A stretch of DNA of 64,000 nucleotides from Faecalibacter macacae (GCF_003687725.1 NZ_RDOJ01000006.1:96403-160402), one strand, 5' to 3'; numbered from the stretch's first letter, positions 54,709 to 63,990 are shown. Numbers and translations are program-made. The notes: generated by a model not told the origin, from the letters alone.

Positions 54709-56568
54709 ATGAAGAAATTTTCATTTTTGATTACATTAATCAGTCCAGTTATTTTTGCGCAAAATACAAATGATACAATTGCTATTAATGAGGTTTCGGT
54801 TATTAATAACCGATTGAATACGCCTTTGTCTAATGAAAATAGAAATATTTATGTATTAGGGAAAGCTGAATTAAAGAAAATGCCTGCAAAAACATTGCAA
54901 GAAGTGTTACAATATGCATCAGGAATTGATTTGCGTCAGCGTGGACCATTTGGTTCGCAAGCAGATATTTCGATGGATGGAGGAAGTTTCGAGCAAACTT
55001 TAGTTTTGGTGAATGGAGTAAAAATTATGGATCATCAAACTGCTCATAATGCTTTAAATCTTCCGTTACCATTGGAGGCAATTGAACGAATTGAAGTAGT
55101 TCGTGGTCCAGCAGCTCGTGTTTACGGAAATAATAGTTTGACTGGTGTGATTAATATTATAACGAGAAAACCAGCTAAAACAGGAGTTTACGCTCATACT
55201 TATTTCGGAACTAATTTTAAGAAAGATGAAGAAGATTCTGGCGATACGTTTACAAATCGAGGAATTCAGATTGGAGGTAATTTAGCCAAAGAAAATCATC
55301 AACATCAGTTGTATTTAAGTCACGAAATAGGAAACGGTTATCGTTACAATACAGCTTTCGAGAATAATAAATTGTATTATCAAGGAAATTTTCAGTTTAA
55401 CGAAAATAATTCATTGGAAGCATCTTATGGTTATGTAAAAAATGGATTTGGCGCTAATGGTTTTTATGCCGCTCCAGGTGATAAAAATTCGAAAGAAATT
55501 GTAGAAACAACTTTGGCAACAATTCAATCTAAACATCAACTTTCAGAAAAATTGGCTTTGATGCCAAGACTGAATTATCGTTATAATTTTGATGATTATC
55601 GTTATTTCAAACATGATATTAGTCGAGCGAGATCAAAGCATTATTCAAATTCAATTTCGGGAGAAATTAATTCTACTTATAAATTAAATAATGGACAGAT
55701 TGGAATTGGATTGGAATATAGAAATGAACAAATTAATTCGACAAGTATCAAGGAGCATTCGCGTGATAATTTTGGTTTTTATGCGGAATATAAAACGGAT
55801 ATTACGCCAAAACTAAATACGAATATCGGAACATATATTAATTATAATTCGCAATATGGTTGGCAAATATTTCCAGGAATTGATGCGAGTTATTCGATAA
55901 ATTCTAATTTAAAATTTGTTGCAAATGCAGGAACAAGTCAACGAATTCCTTCATTTACCGATTTGTATTTGGATCAGCGTCCTGGAAATATAGGAAATCC
56001 AAATGTAGATTCAGAAAAAGCCTTTCAAACTGAGCTTGGTTTCAGATATAATCAATCAAATTGGACTTTAAATGCGTATTATTTTTATCGAAATATTACC
56101 AATTTTATCGATTGGGTTAGATTAACGACAGATGAGCCTTGGCAAGCGAGTAATTTTGGTGATATGCGAACTAATGGATTAAATATGAAAGTAACATATT
56201 TGCATCAAATCAATCCAAATCAAAGTTTAAAATTAGCGTTAAGTTATTCGTATTTGGATCCGAAATTTAAAAATGTAGATGAAGCTTTTAATTCGAAATA
56301 TAAGATTGAAAGTTTAAAACATCAATTAATAAATACGATAGATTATCAACTAAAAAATACTTCGATTTCGTTAGCGAATCGTTACAATACAAGACAATCG
56401 TACAAATCGTATTGGATTACTGATGTTAGAATTAATCAAAACATAAATGATAAGTTTTCTATTTATTTAGATGCTCAGAATTTATTTAATACGTCTTACA
56501 ACGAAGTTGGAGCAATACCTTTACCAAGTCGTTGGATGAGTATTGGTGTACGATTTAATGGAATTTAA
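54709..56568 (+). CDS. BtuB-like TonB-dependent receptor
   Basis: 619 residues, signal peptide to about residue 18 (VIFAQ). Plug domain about 45-155 (LQEVLQYASGIDLRQRGPFG, IERIEVVRGPAARVYGNNSLTGVINI) and a barrel ending in RWMSIGVRFNGI. The compact plug and absence of N-terminal extension fit BtuB/vitamin- or small-siderophore-type receptors. The divergent MocR-like regulator suggests control by a metabolite; a B6-like or other cofactor is possible but unsupported. Confidence 0.9.
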   Translation: MKKFSFLITLISPVIFAQNTNDTIAINEVSVINNRLNTPLSNENRNIYVLGKAELKKMPAKTLQEVLQYASGIDLRQRGPFGSQADISMDGGSFEQTLVLVNGVKIMDHQTAHNALNLPLPLEAIERIEVVRGPAARVYGNNSLTGVINIITRKPAKTGVYAHTYFGTNFKKDEEDSGDTFTNRGIQIGGNLAKENHQHQLYLSHEIGNGYRYNTAFENNKLYYQGNFQFNENNSLEASYGYVKNGFGANGFYAAPGDKNSKEIVETTLATIQSKHQLSEKLALMPRLNYRYNFDDYRYFKHDISRARSKHYSNSISGEINSTYKLNNGQIGIGLEYRNEQINSTSIKEHSRDNFGFYAEYKTDITPKLNTNIGTYINYNSQYGWQIFPGIDASYSINSNLKFVANAGTSQRIPSFTDLYLDQRPGNIGNPNVDSEKAFQTELGFRYNQSNWTLNAYYFYRNITNFIDWVRLTTDEPWQASNFGDMRTNGLNMKVTYLHQINPNQSLKLALSYSYLDPKFKNVDEAFNSKYKIESLKHQLINTIDYQLKNTSISLANRYNTRQSYKSYWITDVRINQNINDKFSIYLDAQNLFNTSYNEVGAIPLPSRWMSIGVRFNGI

Positions 56569-56597
56569 CCAAACTAAGTTTATATTATTTAAAACGA

Positions 56598-56634
56598 AAT
56601 AAGCTGTTTTCTTAATTGAAAACAGCTTATTTTA
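56598..56634. terminator. Bidirectional terminator
   Basis: AATAAGCTGTTTTC (56598-56611) pairs with GAAAACAGCTTATT (56618-56631) around TTAATT; ends the receptor gene and the converging four-gene operon. Confidence 0.8.
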
Positions 56635-57153
56635 TTTCGTTAATAATCTTGAGATTTTATCATTAAAAGCTATAATTAATACTGAAGTTAATCCAATGAA
56701 AATATTATTAATCAATCCATAACTATCTAATGTTAGATATTCATCTCTTACACGAAAGTGTTGAACAGTAGAAATTATAATTTCAGGTACCGAAATTACA
56801 AATAGTACAATTGCTGCTACACAAAGTGTAATCTGCACATACTTTTGTAAATTCATATTAAGTTCTCCAATCTGCTTGTTTCCAAGTTCTTGATCAATTC
56901 GAAGAAATTTTAATATGAATTCTGTTCTAAAAATAAAGAAATAATAAATAGCGATATTGATGAAGATATCTGTAATCAACAATGTTGTCGACATTTTTAA
57001 ATCTGGATTTTCAAGAACTTCATCAGGATACATCACATCATCTAAAAAAATCAAATGAAAATAACCTGGGATAATATATACACAACTGATGAGTATAAAT
57101 ATTAAACCAATAAGTTTGATGATTATGGTTAGTAGATTTTTTATGGTAAGCAT
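56632..57153 (-). CDS. Membrane protein of unknown function
   Basis: 173 residues from ATG 57153 (MLTIKNLLTIIIKLIGLIFIL), placed four bases after the YqaE-like stop; the longer frame from 57237 overlaps that gene entirely in another phase. Four hydrophobic helices (about 5-30, 60-80, 110-135, 145-165) with a short acidic loop (DDVMYPDEVLENPD). No family recognised. Last gene of the fumarylacetoacetase operon. Confidence 0.7.
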   Translation of the reverse strand: MLTIKNLLTIIIKLIGLIFILISCVYIIPGYFHLIFLDDVMYPDEVLENPDLKMSTTLLITDIFINIAIYYFFIFRTEFILKFLRIDQELGNKQIGELNMNLQKYVQITLCVAAIVLFVISVPEIIISTVQHFRVRDEYLTLDSYGLINNIFIGLTSVLIIAFNDKISRLLTK

Positions 57154-57157
57154 TAAT

Positions 57158-57337
57158 TTATAATTTATTTGTTCTTTTTTTATTTCTTTCGTCCAATAGA
57201 GAAGCAACTGCCCAAATAGAAGCAGGTATCCAACCAATAATGACTATTTGTAACACAAAACATAATATTGCAGTTAAGATTTTTCCTCTTAAAAGGAAAG
57301 AAAGAGAAGGGAATAATACAGCGATTAATATCATCAT
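57158..57337 (-). CDS. YqaE/Pmp3-like small membrane protein
   Basis: 59 residues from ATG 57337 (MMILIAVLFPSLSFLLRGK), six bases after the flavin reductase stop; an upstream in-frame ATG at 57370 would overlap that gene. The two helices with the QIVIIGWIPASIWAVASL block match the Pmp3/YqaE proteolipid family, which in yeast affects membrane potential and is stress induced in many organisms. The basic tail ends RNKKRTNKL. Confidence 0.82.
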   Translation of the reverse strand: MMILIAVLFPSLSFLLRGKILTAILCFVLQIVIIGWIPASIWAVASLLDERNKKRTNKL

Positions 57338-57342
57338 AATTT

Positions 57343-58221
57343 TTATATATCCATCAATAACCAAAACCAAGCACTTTGAACATCACCTTGATCCAATAAT
57401 TTAGCAGCAACTTGATGACGTACTTCCGCGGGTTTAAATTTATTAATATCCAATCTTGAAGCTAATTGCGTTTTAAAATTTTCGATTAATTCTGTAGCAG
57501 GTAAAGCTTCTACATTTCCTAATTGTCCTAAATGATTTCCAGTTAAAAATTTAGAGAATTTTACATCTTCGGGCATTAAATCAATCCCAATTCCGATTGA
57601 ACGAATAGGTTTCTCAACTTCAAATAAAGTTTCAGGAGTTACGCGACAATACCAATCACCACCTAAACGAGCAACTAAATCTAAATCCTGTGGATGCACA
57701 TCGTTATTTTCGTCTAAATATTGCTCTTGCACATGCATTTTAACCACTTCAGCAATCACAATATTTGCAGCTCCAGGTTCATCAGAAATAGAAATAACTT
57801 CTCTTACTTTACATTCCATTTGAAAAGGACTTTCAGCTACACGAGGAGGTTGCACAATTTCTGAAGCGATAGGAGTAAATCCTGCTTTTATAAACTCATT
57901 TACACCTTTTTCGTATTCAACACTTGCTAAAGATTGCTGCTGAACCATATCATAATTTACGATATTGATGACACATTCAGGGTGTTCCCATACATTTTCT
58001 AATGTATGTTTTGTAGATCCATCTCGCATTTTTCTTAAGGGTGAAAAAACGCAAATAGGTGGATTTTGTCCCATCATATTGAAAAAAGAAAATGGACTTA
58101 AATTTACATTACCTTCTTTATCCATTGTACTTGCAAAGCAAATTGGACGTGGAGCAATTGCATGTTTTAGTAAGTTGTCAAATTCTTTTGTATTTGGTTC
58201 GAATGATTTAGTCTCTTGCAT
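57343..58221 (-). CDS. Flavin reductase family protein (FMN-binding split barrel)
   Basis: 292 residues. N-terminal split-barrel flavin-binding domain (about 15-200: RPICFASTMDKEGNVNLSPF, SFFNMMGQNPPICVFSP, DGSTKHTLENV), then a ~90-residue C-terminal extension of unknown role (SRLDINKFKPAEVRHQVAAK). Starts within the fumarylacetoacetase 3' end (14-base overlap), so it is tightly co-expressed with tyrosine degradation; its exact reaction there is unclear. Confidence 0.88.
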   Translation of the reverse strand: MQETKSFEPNTKEFDNLLKHAIAPRPICFASTMDKEGNVNLSPFSFFNMMGQNPPICVFSPLRKMRDGSTKHTLENVWEHPECVINIVNYDMVQQQSLASVEYEKGVNEFIKAGFTPIASEIVQPPRVAESPFQMECKVREVISISDEPGAANIVIAEVVKMHVQEQYLDENNDVHPQDLDLVARLGGDWYCRVTPETLFEVEKPIRSIGIGIDLMPEDVKFSKFLTGNHLGQLGNVEALPATELIENFKTQLASRLDINKFKPAEVRHQVAAKLLDQGDVQSAWFWLLMDI

Positions 58222-59200
58222 AATCGTTTAAATTGTCATCATAAAGATGAACAGAATTTGTTAATTTTCCTAATTCTTTAACTTCCATTTCAATTTTATC
58301 ATTTGGCTGAAGCCATTGCGGAATATAGTTTTCATCTTTTCGTTTTCCAGTTCCGTTTAATTCCAAGAAACATCCTGTACCAACAGTTCCAGAACCAATA
58401 ATATCTCCTGGGTAGATTTTAACACCATAAGAAACACGTTCAATAATTTCAGCAAATGTCCAATGCATATCTTTAAAATTACCACGAGAAACTTCGATAT
58501 CATTTACAGAACAAGTCATTTCCAAATCATAACAATTTCCGATATGTCCTTCTTTTGGAGCAACTTTATAAGATTTTAATTCATCTGGTGTAACTAAAAA
58601 TGGGCCCATCATCGATGCAAAATCTTTTCCTTTGGCTGGACCAAGATTTAATTTCATTTCTTGCATTTGTAATGCTCTTGCACTCAAATCATTCAAAATC
58701 ATAAAACCACCAATATATTCATCTGCATTTTCTGCTTTAATATTGATTCCTTCTTTTTTAATAACAATTGCTACTTCTAATTCAAAATCCATTTGATTAA
58801 AATGTTCGGGCATTGCGAAGACTTTTCCAGGACCTTGAATCGCTTGATGATTTGAAAAATAAAATACTGGAATTTCATCAAACTCAGGAATCATTTCTAA
58901 TCCACGATTTAAGCGAGAAGTTTCTACATGTTGGCGAAAAGCATAGGCATCTCTAAAACTTGGTGGATGTGGAATAGGAGCAATGAGTTGAGGATTTAAG
59001 ATAATCGCTTTTTTATGATTTCCGTTTGAAATTTCTTTTTGGATTTGATGAATAATAGGAAAGCAAAAATCTGAATCGGCTAAGATTTCAGTTAATGTTT
59101 GTGGTAAATTTGGATTGATTTGATTCAAATCGTAGGTCGAATCATCAATCAATAAACCAACTTTTTCTTTTTGTTGCTCTAAATAAGTAACGAATTTCAT
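58208..59200 (-). CDS. Fumarylacetoacetate hydrolase family protein (likely fumarylacetoacetase)
   Basis: 330 residues. FAH C-terminal fold with metal ligands in MDFELEVAIVI (Glu pair) and the block IGGFMILNDLSARALQMQE, KGKDFASMMGPFLVT, PGDIIGSGTVGTG. It matches the ~330-residue bacterial fumarylacetoacetases that finish tyrosine breakdown to fumarate and acetoacetate. Homogentisate dioxygenase is 3.5 kb away in the same window, supporting this over a 2-keto-3-deoxy-sugar or catechol-pathway role. Confidence 0.87.
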   Translation of the reverse strand: MKFVTYLEQQKEKVGLLIDDSTYDLNQINPNLPQTLTEILADSDFCFPIIHQIQKEISNGNHKKAIILNPQLIAPIPHPPSFRDAYAFRQHVETSRLNRGLEMIPEFDEIPVFYFSNHQAIQGPGKVFAMPEHFNQMDFELEVAIVIKKEGINIKAENADEYIGGFMILNDLSARALQMQEMKLNLGPAKGKDFASMMGPFLVTPDELKSYKVAPKEGHIGNCYDLEMTCSVNDIEVSRGNFKDMHWTFAEIIERVSYGVKIYPGDIIGSGTVGTGCFLELNGTGKRKDENYIPQWLQPNDKIEMEVKELGKLTNSVHLYDDNLNDYARD

Positions 59201-59274
59201 TTTGTTTGTAGTTTATTGCAAATTACATAAACTTTTAAAATATCCAATTGTTAAGATAAATGATAAAGAAGCCG

Positions 59275-59282
59275 TATTTTTG
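59275..59282 (+). promoter_or_regulatory. Putative -7 box of the radical SAM gene
   Basis: TATTTTTG, exact TAnnTTTG match, 15 bases before the TTG chosen as start. It lies downstream of the ATG at 59202, arguing against that ATG. Confidence 0.5.
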
Positions 59283-59297
59283 CACAAATTCTTACCA

Positions 59298-61493
59298 TTG
59301 AAAACGGATTTATTACTTATCACACCTCCATTTACTCAACTTAACACACCTTATCCTGGAACAGTATATTTAAAAGGTTTTTTAAATCAATTGGATTACA
59401 CAACATTCCAATCAGATTTAGGATTAGATGTTATTTTGCAATTGTTTAGCAAAAAAGGTTTAACAGATTTATTCAATTATATTGAAGAATTTCAAGTTGA
59501 ATTAGGTGAAAATAGTACAAGAATTTATTCATTAAAGGACGATTATATTCATACGATTGATCCTGTTATTCGTTTTTTACAAGGCAAGAATTCTACGTTG
59601 GCAGATGCAATTGTACAAGACGGATATTTGCCAGAAGCTTCTCGATTTTCTGAATTAGATGATTTAGAATGGGCTTTTGGTACGATGGCATTTCAGGATA
59701 AAGCAAAACATTTAGCTACTTTATATTTAGAAGATTTATCTGATTTGATTATCGAAGCGGTTGACGAAAATTTTGGTTTCAGTCGCTATGCAGAACGTTT
59801 AGGTCGTTCGGCAAATTCGTTTGATGAATTGTATCAAGAATTGCAAAAAGAGTTAACTTATATTGATCATATTACAATTGCTGAATTAGAGAAATTGATT
59901 CAAAATTCTCAACCTAAAATGATTGGATTTTCAGTTCCATTTCCAGGTAATTTATATTCAGCTTTTCGTTGTGCGCAATACATAAAGAAACATTATCCAA
60001 CGATTAAAATTTCCATGGGTGGAGGTTTTCCAAATACGGAACTTCGATCACTTTCAGATACTCGTGTTTTTGAATTTTTCGATTTTATTACATTAGATGA
60101 TGGTGAAGCTCCAGTTGAACAATTATTGAAATTTAATAACCAACAAATTGAAGTTACTGATTTAAAAAGAACGTTTACTTTGATTGATAATAAGGTTGAA
60201 TATATCAATAATCCATTGGTTAAAGATTATAAATTCAGTGAAGTTGGAACGCCTGATTACACTGATTTAAATTTAGATCAATACATTTATGTAATCGAGG
60301 TTGTTAATCCGATGCATCGTTTATGGAGCGATGGACGTTGGAATAAATTAACGATGGCGCATGGCTGTTATTGGGGAAAATGTACGTTTTGTGATATTTC
60401 TTTAGATTACATTAAAGTTTATGAACCAATTGCAGCTAAGCAGATTGTTGACCGAATGGAAGAATTGATTGCTACAACGAACAATACAGGTTTCCATTTT
60501 GTTGACGAAGCTGCACCGCCAGCTTTGATGCGAGAAGTTGCTTTAGAAATTTTGCGTCGTAAATTAACAGTTTCTTGGTGGACGAATATTCGTTTCGAGA
60601 AGAGTTTTACAATGGATTTGTGTCGTTTACTTAAAGCTTCGGGTTGTATTGCTGTTTCTGGAGGACTAGAAGTGGCTTCAGATCGTTTATTGAAATTAAT
60701 TGATAAAGGAGTTACTGTGGAGCAAGTTGCAGTTGTAAATCGTAATTTTACGGAAGCCGGAATTATGGTGCATGCCTATTTAATGTATGGATTTCCGACT
60801 CAAACGAAACAAGAAACGATTGATAGTTTAGAAATGGTCCGACAGATGTTTGAAGTTGGTGTTTTACAATCAGGTTTTTGGCACCAGTTTGCGATGACGG
60901 CTCATAGTCCAGTTGGATTAAATCCTGAAGAATATAACGTTATTAACCATAGTACGGAAATAGGAACTTTTGCAAATAATGACATGGTTCACGAAGAGAA
61001 AACTGGATTAGATCATAATCAATTTTCTTTCGGTTTAAAGAAATCCTTGTTTAATTATATGCATGGAGTCGGTTTTGAAATTCCGTTACAAGAGTGGTTT
61101 GATGTTAAAGTACCACGAACAACTATTCAACCGAATTATATAGAATCAGTTTTAATTTCAGAAGTTTTTATTACACATAAACCAACACAAAAAGTGGTTT
61201 GGCTAGGCGGAATCCCTACAATGGAAGTTCGTAAAAAATCGAAAAAAGGAAGAACTTTTGAAAATGCGATTTTAACTTTCCACACTAAAAATAATTATTT
61301 AGAAATTGTATTGGAAAAAGAAGAAGGCGAGTGGTTGATAGATTTTATCAAAGAATTAAAATCATCTGACAAACCAATTTCTTACCAAAAAATGAAACAA
61401 AGTTTCGAAGAATCTACTCAATCAGATTTTGAAGTATTTATTTATTCAAAAGCTATGAATCAAATAAAAGAAGAAGCTTTACTAATTGTATAG
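59298..61493 (+). CDS. B12-binding-domain radical SAM protein
   Basis: 731 residues from TTG 59298 (TTG read as Met, then KTDLLLITPPFTQLNTPYPGT, the usual beginning of the family). Rossmann-like B12-binding domain to about 290 (IGFSVPFPGNLYSAFRCAQY, GGGFPNTELR), radical SAM core with cysteines at 357, 362 and 365 (CYWGKCTFC; spacing Cx4Cx2C rather than Cx3Cx2C), then SWWTNIRFEKSF, CIAVSGGLEVASDRLL and MVHAYLMYGFPTQT. The reaction is unknown; the family includes methylases and cyclases. The ATG at 59202 lies before the promoter. Confidence 0.85.
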   Translation: MKTDLLLITPPFTQLNTPYPGTVYLKGFLNQLDYTTFQSDLGLDVILQLFSKKGLTDLFNYIEEFQVELGENSTRIYSLKDDYIHTIDPVIRFLQGKNSTLADAIVQDGYLPEASRFSELDDLEWAFGTMAFQDKAKHLATLYLEDLSDLIIEAVDENFGFSRYAERLGRSANSFDELYQELQKELTYIDHITIAELEKLIQNSQPKMIGFSVPFPGNLYSAFRCAQYIKKHYPTIKISMGGGFPNTELRSLSDTRVFEFFDFITLDDGEAPVEQLLKFNNQQIEVTDLKRTFTLIDNKVEYINNPLVKDYKFSEVGTPDYTDLNLDQYIYVIEVVNPMHRLWSDGRWNKLTMAHGCYWGKCTFCDISLDYIKVYEPIAAKQIVDRMEELIATTNNTGFHFVDEAAPPALMREVALEILRRKLTVSWWTNIRFEKSFTMDLCRLLKASGCIAVSGGLEVASDRLLKLIDKGVTVEQVAVVNRNFTEAGIMVHAYLMYGFPTQTKQETIDSLEMVRQMFEVGVLQSGFWHQFAMTAHSPVGLNPEEYNVINHSTEIGTFANNDMVHEEKTGLDHNQFSFGLKKSLFNYMHGVGFEIPLQEWFDVKVPRTTIQPNYIESVLISEVFITHKPTQKVVWLGGIPTMEVRKKSKKGRTFENAILTFHTKNNYLEIVLEKEEGEWLIDFIKELKSSDKPISYQKMKQSFEESTQSDFEVFIYSKAMNQIKEEALLIV

Positions 61494-61496
61494 TAT

Positions 61497-61530
61497 AAAA
61501 ACGCCATTTGAATTTTCAAATGGCGTTTTT
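61497..61530. terminator. Bidirectional terminator
   Basis: AAAAACGCCATTTG pairs with CAAATGGCGTTTTT around AATTTT; shared with the converging hydrolase gene. Confidence 0.85.
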
Positions 61531-61532
61531 GT

Positions 61533-62447
61533 TTATAATTTATTTTCTTTTAGAAATGTTGTAATTTCTTTAATTAAATCTGGATTATTGTATGAAGCTA
61601 AATTATCCGAATCCAGTTTGATTTCTTTAAAAATATGATTCATATTTTCAATGATTGCAAGCTTAGATTTGGGATTAGCTTGATGTAATGCAGTTGCTTC
61701 TTTTGATTGAACTTGTATATCTTTCGTTCCGTTTATAATTAAAATAGGAAGTTGTAGTTTTGCAATTTCTTTTTGAGGATTATACGAAATCCATTCAATT
61801 AGAAATGGTTGATTTTGTTCTGCATAAATACTTTTCAGAAATGGATTAACATCTTTTACAAGATTACCTTTCTTTAATTCTGTTAATATTTTTTCATTAT
61901 CAGCATTTAACATTGGTGCTTGTTTATTGATTTGTTCTTTTAGAATCTCATCAATAGAATGACCAGAACCAGCCAAAGAAATATAAGCAGAAGTATTTTG
62001 TTGTGCTGCAATCATTCCTATTAAAGCACCTTCGCTATGTCCTGCAATAATGATGTTTTTGTATTTTAATTGATTTTTTAAATAATTAATTATAGTATTA
62101 ACATCATTAATGCCATGTTTAAAATCCAATGTTGGGATTTCTTTTTTTTCTTTCTGATAATTTTTAACCATATATACCACACGTTTGTCGTATGTAAAAA
62201 CGTTAATTTTTTCATTTGCTAAACTTTCAGCTAATAATTTGAGAGAATTATTATTTGTCATTGCTGAATTTCCATTTCTATCTGTTGGTCCAGAACCTGG
62301 AATTATAAGTATAATTGATTTTGAATTATTAGTTTGGTATAGATTTCCAATAATTTCGGGCTCGATCGTAATTTCTGTAAGTTTATAATTCTGAGCATGA
62401 AGAACAATGCATAAAAAAAATAAAAGAATCGATGTTAATTTTTTCAA
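61533..62447 (-). CDS. Secreted alpha/beta-hydrolase
   Basis: 304 residues, read from a TTG start (62445-62447 on the plus strand reads CAA) because the signal peptide KKLTSILLFFLCIVLHAQ begins immediately after it and no ATG is available upstream in frame. Oxyanion region IIPGSGPTDRNG, nucleophile Ser in AGHSEGALIG (about 138-147), Asp in NGTKDIQVQS, His in NMNHIFK. Resembles peptidase S9/DLH-type hydrolases (acyl-CoA thioesterase or esterase-like). Substrate unknown. Confidence 0.87.
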   Translation of the reverse strand: MKKLTSILLFFLCIVLHAQNYKLTEITIEPEIIGNLYQTNNSKSIILIIPGSGPTDRNGNSAMTNNNSLKLLAESLANEKINVFTYDKRVVYMVKNYQKEKKEIPTLDFKHGINDVNTIINYLKNQLKYKNIIIAGHSEGALIGMIAAQQNTSAYISLAGSGHSIDEILKEQINKQAPMLNADNEKILTELKKGNLVKDVNPFLKSIYAEQNQPFLIEWISYNPQKEIAKLQLPILIINGTKDIQVQSKEATALHQANPKSKLAIIENMNHIFKEIKLDSDNLASYNNPDLIKEITTFLKENKL

Positions 62448-62528
62448 AATAGATTGATTTTAGTGTTAATTATTATCTAGATATTATTTGTTAAACGAAT
62501 TTATATTAATATTATTTATTAGTGTATT

Positions 62529-62558
62529 TTGTACAACTAAAATTCTTTCCTATATTTG
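62529..62558 (+). promoter_or_regulatory. Promoter of the homogentisate dioxygenase leader
   Basis: TTG (62529-62531), 19-base spacer, TATATTTG (62551-62558): the best match to the Bacteroidota consensus in the window. Transcription should begin near 62565, about 190 bases before the enzyme start. Confidence 0.65.
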
Positions 62559-62586
62559 ATTTAAACACAAAAGAATAGTAATCAAA

Positions 62587-62679
62587 ATGAAGGCGCACTT
62601 AAAACCTTTATTTATTGGAATGAATAAGCAGACTTCTGCTTTACTTTCTAAAATTGTATTTGCTCAATACTCTTTATAG
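62587..62679 (+). CDS. 30-residue small ORF in the homogentisate dioxygenase leader
   Basis: ATG-started frame encoding MKAHLKPLFIGMNKQTSALL and ending in LSKIVFAQYSL, about 22 bases after the predicted transcription start. It could be a small protein or a leader peptide; its codons are not strikingly rich in Tyr or Phe (one Tyr, two Phe). The following hairpin overlaps its stop. Uncertain. Confidence 0.4.
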   Translation: MKAHLKPLFIGMNKQTSALLSKIVFAQYSL

Positions 62680-62756
62680 TATTGCTTATCGGTTAACTTA
62701 TTAATCGAACGATTACTCATTTTCATTTATTACATCAAAACACAAACAAAAGTTAT

Positions 62757-63914
62757 ATGCCACTGTATCATCATTTGGGAAATTTTCCACAGAAAAGACA
62801 TACAGTATTCAGAAAACCAAACGGCGATTTATATGCCGAAGAATTAGTTTCTACACATGGTTTTTCGAGTACGTATTCTAATGTCTATCATTGTTATCCG
62901 CCAACATTGGTTAAGGAAATCAACGAGCCATACTCTGTTGAACCTAAAATAGCTCGCGCAAAACATTTAAAACATACATCTTTAAAAGGCTTCAAAGTTA
63001 AGCCAACAAAAGATTATTTAGCCTCTCGTGTTCCGGTTTTAGTCAATAACGATTTACATATTTCATTGGCTGCTCCGCAAGAATCTATGACCGATTATTT
63101 CTATAAAAATTCAATGGCTGATGAAGTAATTTTTATTCATGAAGGCTCTGGAGTTTTAAAAACAGGATATGGTCAAATTCCATTTGAATACGGAGACTAT
63201 TTGATCATTCCACGAGGAATTATCTATCAGCTTCATTTTAATGATGAAAATAACCGATTATTTATAACAGAATCATTTAGTCCGATTGAAACTCCACGTC
63301 GTTATCGTAATCATTTTGGTCAATTAATGGAACATGCGCCTTTTTGCGAACGTGACATTAAGCGACCTCAAGATTTAGAAACGCACGACGAACATGGTGA
63401 TTTCAAAATCATGATAAAGAAAGAAGGATTGATTTATCCTTATGTTTATGGTACACATCCATTCGATTTTGTCGGGTGGGACGGTTATCACTATCCATGG
63501 GCTTTTTCTATTCATAACTTCGAACCAATTACAGGTCGTATTCATCAACCACCTCCAGTACATCAAACTTTTGAAGGTGCAGGATTTGTAATTTGCAGTT
63601 TCGTTCCACGACTTTTTGACTATCATCCAAATGCAATTCCGGCACCTTATAATCATAGTAATGTAGATTCTGATGAGATTTTATATTATGTAGATGGTGA
63701 TTTTATGTCGAGAAAATCTGTTGAAAAAGGTCAAATTACTTTGCATCCAGCAGGAATTCCACATGGTCCACATCCAGGAACTGTAGAAAAATCTATTGGA
63801 GCAAAAGAAACACACGAATTAGCTGTGATGATTGATCCTTTTAGACCATTGATGTTAACAGAACAAGCGTTAGGATTAGAAGATCCTGATTATTATAAAT
63901 CTTGGCTTTATTAA
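62757..63914 (+). CDS. hmgA: Homogentisate 1,2-dioxygenase
   Basis: 385 residues, a full-length bicupin ring-cleavage enzyme: opens homogentisate to maleylacetoacetate using Fe(II) and O2. Typical elements are MPLYHHLGNFPQKRHTVFRK, SMADEVIFIHEGSGVL, GDYLIIPRGIIYQL, the iron-ligand regions IHQPPPVHQTFEGAGF, YNHSNVDSDEILYYVDGDF and HPAGIPHGPHPG. Catalytic His/Glu residues of the family are present. It shares the tyrosine route with the fumarylacetoacetase at 58208; 4-hydroxyphenylpyruvate dioxygenase is not in the window and may follow downstream. Confidence 0.94.
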   Translation: MPLYHHLGNFPQKRHTVFRKPNGDLYAEELVSTHGFSSTYSNVYHCYPPTLVKEINEPYSVEPKIARAKHLKHTSLKGFKVKPTKDYLASRVPVLVNNDLHISLAAPQESMTDYFYKNSMADEVIFIHEGSGVLKTGYGQIPFEYGDYLIIPRGIIYQLHFNDENNRLFITESFSPIETPRRYRNHFGQLMEHAPFCERDIKRPQDLETHDEHGDFKIMIKKEGLIYPYVYGTHPFDFVGWDGYHYPWAFSIHNFEPITGRIHQPPPVHQTFEGAGFVICSFVPRLFDYHPNAIPAPYNHSNVDSDEILYYVDGDFMSRKSVEKGQITLHPAGIPHGPHPGTVEKSIGAKETHELAVMIDPFRPLMLTEQALGLEDPDYYKSWLY

Positions 63915-63930
63915 TAGAGTTATGAGACTT

Positions 63931-63990
63931 GTAATTTTGAGCCTGTTGAAGAATCAAAGTTAAAAGTCATCCAGAACTCTTTTCAGGATC
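63931..63990. repeat. Dispersed Bacteroidota intergenic repeat, two adjacent units
   Basis: GTAATTTTGAGCCTGTTGAA with GAATC next to it (63931-63955) and GTCATCCAGAACTCTTTTCA followed by GGATC (63966-63990) resemble two forms of a common short palindromic intergenic repeat (ATTCT/AGAAT and ATCC/GGAT arms), by memory. The window ends 10 bases later, so the full extent is unknown. Confidence 0.5.

Larger units (their letters stand above)
62448..62756. other. Divergent upstream region of homogentisate dioxygenase
   Basis: 309-base gap holding a near-perfect promoter, a 30-codon ORF and a small hairpin AATACT-CTTTAT-AGTATT (62666-62683) that overlaps the ORF stop. These are listed separately; nothing else is recognised. 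Confidence 0.5.

Noticed and set aside
57154..57237. Extended start of the unknown membrane protein at 57237
   Set aside because: It would lie almost wholly inside the YqaE-like gene in another frame; ATG 57153 gives clean operon spacing.
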